Program-made: the position numbers and the translations under genes
Origin: Betaproteobacteria bacterium
Lineage (GTDB): Bacteria; Pseudomonadota; Gammaproteobacteria; Burkholderiales; SG8-39
DNA length: 7,062 nucleotides
Reading direction: 5' to 3'
Assembly: GCA_016867955.1 (NCBI GenBank)
Contig: VGIE01000115.1
Span: forward strand, 1-7,062
Part shown: piece by piece, positions 5,465-7,062 of the stretch
Layout: each line of letters begins with the position of its first letter
Numbering within the stretch: position 1 is the first letter of the stretch
The notes under the pieces: model-generated
Databases searched by the model: none
Told to the model about the DNA's origin: nothing
The model's input: the letters and a program-made list of their open reading frames with translations, nothing else

Positions 5465-6160
5465 ATGACGCCGACCATGGGCCGCAGCTACCGCATCGCC
5501 CCCAGCATCCTGTCCGCGAATTTCGCCCGTCTGGGCGATGAGGTTGCCGCCGTCGTCGCCGCGGGTGCGGACATGATCCATTTCGACGTCATGGACAACC
5601 ATTACGTGCCCAACCTGACGATCGGCCCGCTGGTCTGCGAAGCCATCCGCCCGCTGACGCAAGCAGTGATCGACGTACACCTGATGGTCGAGCCGGTGGA
5701 CCGCATCGTGCCCGACTTCGCAAAGGCCGGCGCCAACATCATCAGCTTCCACCCGGAGGCGAGCGCGCATGTCGACCGCACCATCGGCCTGATCCGCGAC
5801 AGCGGATGCAAGGCCGGGCTGGTGTTCAACCCGGCCACGCCGCTCAACTGGCTCGACCACGTGCTCGACAAGCTCGACCTGGTGCTGATCATGTCGGTGA
5901 ACCCGGGCTTCGGCGGGCAGTCCTTCATTCCAGGCGCATTGCCAAAGCTTGCCGACGTGCGCCGGCGCATCGATGCGATGCATGCGGAGACAGGGCGTGC
6001 GGTGCTGCTGCAGGTGGACGGCGGCGTGAAGGTGGACAACATCGCCGCCATCGCGCGCGCCGGCGCCGACACCTTCGTCGCCGGCTCGGCGATCTTCGGC
6101 TCGAAGGACTATGCGGCCACCATAGCCTCGATGCGCGCCGCGCTGAAGTCGGCAGGTTGA
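5465..6160 (+). CDS. rpe: Ribulose-phosphate 3-epimerase
   Basis: Rpe interconverts D-ribulose 5-phosphate and D-xylulose 5-phosphate in the cytoplasm, in the pentose phosphate pathway and, in autotrophs, the Calvin cycle. The protein is a TIM barrel. IAPSILSANFARLG opens it at 11-24. The divalent-metal ligands of the family are present at H39 and D41 (HFDVMDNHYVPNLTIGP), H72 (DVHLMVEPVDR) and D185 (VDGGVK). FHPEA, GLVFNPATPL and MSVNPGFGGQSFIP are all intact, and the phosphate-binding FVAGSAIF is near the end. The chosen start gives 231 residues. ATG at 5477 gives 227 and is equally close to the family length; neither has a good ribosome binding site, and the open frame from 5435 looks too long. 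In many betaproteobacteria gph and trp genes follow rpe; here a leftward dehydrogenase follows instead. Confidence 0.95.
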   Translation: MTPTMGRSYRIAPSILSANFARLGDEVAAVVAAGADMIHFDVMDNHYVPNLTIGPLVCEAIRPLTQAVIDVHLMVEPVDRIVPDFAKAGANIISFHPEASAHVDRTIGLIRDSGCKAGLVFNPATPLNWLDHVLDKLDLVLIMSVNPGFGGQSFIPGALPKLADVRRRIDAMHAETGRAVLLQVDGGVKVDNIAAIARAGADTFVAGSAIFGSKDYAATIASMRAALKSAG

Positions 6161-6174
6161 TGCCTTGAGCGGGG

Positions 6175-6198
6175 CTCCGGATCCGTCTCCGGATCCGG
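6175..6198 (+). terminator. GGATCC-rich hairpin after rpe
   Basis: The 11-mer CTCCGGATCCG occurs twice in tandem (6175-6185, 6187-6197), one base apart. CCGGATCC (6177-6184) can pair with GGATCCGG (6191-6198) around a 6-base loop, giving an 8-bp GC-rich stem 17 bases past the rpe stop codon. No T-run follows, so its role as the rpe terminator is inferred from position. Confidence 0.35.
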
Positions 6199-6258
6199 GC
6201 CGGGATCAGCAAGGGGCCCGGTCGCAGGACCAGGCGCGTTTCTCATCTGCGGTGCCAG

Positions 6259-6323
6259 GGGTCTGTTCACATTCATCGCGCGAGTCGCGTTGCAGCTCAA
6301 AGCGGATGGATGTGAACAGGCCC
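6259..6323. repeat. Long inverted repeat (19-bp stem) between rpe and the dehydrogenase
   Basis: The arms 6259-6277 and 6305-6323 are complementary over all 19 bases on the plus strand if two G-U pairs are allowed; on the minus strand these become A-C mismatches. Each arm carries the core TGTTCACAT or its complement. The 27-base centre holds a smaller symmetric element, CGCGAGTCGCG (6279-6289). The right arm reaches the first base of the dehydrogenase stop codon. It could be a small non-autonomous repeat (MITE- or REP-like) or a termination structure for the convergent genes. No target duplication is obvious, and no T-run follows. Copy number elsewhere is unknown. Confidence 0.65.
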
Positions 6324-7062
6324 TAGATGGCCGTCTGCCCGCCATCGACCACTAGCCGCGTAGCGGTGATGAACGAGGCGTCATCGGAAAAGAGGAAGCA
6401 GACGGGACCGGCCAGTTCCTCCGGACGCGCCACGCGTTTCTGGATATTGACCTGTCCGGCATGGCGCATGGCTTCCTCGACATCGGAGCCGTAGCGCGCC
6501 GTATAGGCCTTCTCCGTCATGCCGGTCAGCGTGCGGCCGGGCACCAGCACGTTGACGCGCACTCCCGGGCCGGCATCGAGCGCCAGCTGCTGCGAGAAGG
6601 CCATGATGGCGCCCTTGGCGCCGGCGTAAGGGCCGTTGTGCTTGCCCGAGGACAGCGCGGCGGTGGAGCCGCAGTTGACGATGGAACCGCCGCCCTGCGC
6701 GCGCATGATCGGCAGCACGTGCTTGCAGACGAGGAAGGTGCCGCCGGCGTGAACGGCGAAGATGCGGTTCCATTCTTCGAGTTTGTAGTCCTCGATCGGC
6801 CCGAACACCACATGCCCCGCGCCGTTGAACACGCAGTCGATGCGGCCGAATTTCGCATGCGTTTGCGCGATGGCGCCGCTAACCGCTGCCTCGTCGGATA
6901 CGTCGATGCCGAAGGCGAGGGCTGCGGCTGCGGCGGGCAGCGATTTCGCCACGGCCTCGGCATTGTCGCGCGACAGGTCCACGATGGCGACGCGCCCGCC
7001 TTCGGACGCGAACCGCCGCGCGGTGGCCGCGCCGATGCCGGAGCCGCCGCCGGTGACGAACA
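6323..7062 (-). CDS. Short-chain dehydrogenase/reductase (SDR), 5' end beyond the window
   Basis: This is a classical NAD(P)-dependent oxidoreductase of the FabG-like type; the substrate is unknown. The frame enters from the right edge without a start codon: the cofactor motif TGGGSGIG (7054-7031) lies at the edge, so only a few N-terminal residues are missing. A GTG at 6982 is internal and should not be taken as the start. Numbering from that GTG, a structural NGAG sits at 53-56 (usually NNAG), the catalytic Ser is S106 (NCGSTAAL), and YAGAK supplies Y119 and K123, with the usual 13-residue Ser-Tyr spacing. VRVNVLVPGR and the C-terminal SFITATRLVVDGG are typical. At position 78, where the family has the catalytic Asn (the VN in FAVNxxGTF), this protein has His. 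The acidic end of beta-2 (VDLSRD) suggests NAD(H) rather than NADP(H). Confidence 0.92.
   Translation of the reverse strand, partial: FVTGGGSGIGAATARRFASEGGRVAIVDLSRDNAEAVAKSLPAAAAALAFGIDVSDEAAVSGAIAQTHAKFGRIDCVFNGAGHVVFGPIEDYKLEEWNRIFAVHAGGTFLVCKHVLPIMRAQGGGSIVNCGSTAALSSGKHNGPYAGAKGAIMAFSQQLALDAGPGVRVNVLVPGRTLTGMTEKAYTARYGSDVEEAMRHAGQVNIQKRVARPEELAGPVCFLFSDDASFITATRLVVDGGQTAI

Noticed and set aside
1..7062. CRISPR array, toxin-antitoxin pair, phage or transposase genes
   Set aside because: No regularly spaced repeats, no small paired frames with recognisable toxins, and no integrase or transposase motifs were seen on either strand.

Overview
This is a high-GC chromosomal window that looks betaproteobacterial. 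The evidence is the gene set (a UbiH/UbiF-type hydroxylase next to a DsbC-like isomerase, a murein transglycosylase of the MltA family, ApaG, ribulose-phosphate epimerase), the very GC-rich third codon positions and a CCA-encoding tRNA gene. The sequences of Rpe and ApaG and the divergent apaG/rpe arrangement remind me of the Rhodocyclales and relatives; that placement is from memory, not from a search.

Layout. Bases 1-1035 are poorly coding. The left edge may hold the first 17 codons of a leftward gene. The only recognisable protein sequence is the N-terminal third of a PKHD-type (YbiX/PiuC) iron/2-oxoglutarate hydroxylase at 428-655, which then loses all similarity, so I read it as a remnant. 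A leftward tRNA-Met(CAU) gene with a near-consensus promoter lies at 1036-1155. Next come a rightward pair, a flavin-dependent UbiH/UbiF-family monooxygenase (1232-2470) and a DsbC-type disulfide isomerase (2499-3254), only 28 bp apart. They converge on a leftward pair, apaG (5155-4772) and mltA (4598-3324). rpe (from about 5465 to 6160) diverges from apaG. A convergent, leftward short-chain dehydrogenase, cut by the right window edge, follows rpe. A 19-bp-stem inverted repeat sits between the two and overlaps the dehydrogenase stop codon.

Functions. The identifiable genes are mostly core housekeeping: ubiquinone synthesis, periplasmic disulfide repair, murein turnover, pentose-phosphate metabolism and translation. 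UbiH and DsbC are linked only loosely, through respiratory and envelope redox chemistry. I see no phage, CRISPR, toxin-antitoxin or defence system. The points worth a second look are the hydroxylase remnant, the long intergenic hairpin after rpe, an Asn-to-His change at the presumed catalytic Asn of the dehydrogenase, and several genes whose -10 box lies so close to the ATG that the mRNA would be leaderless or nearly so.
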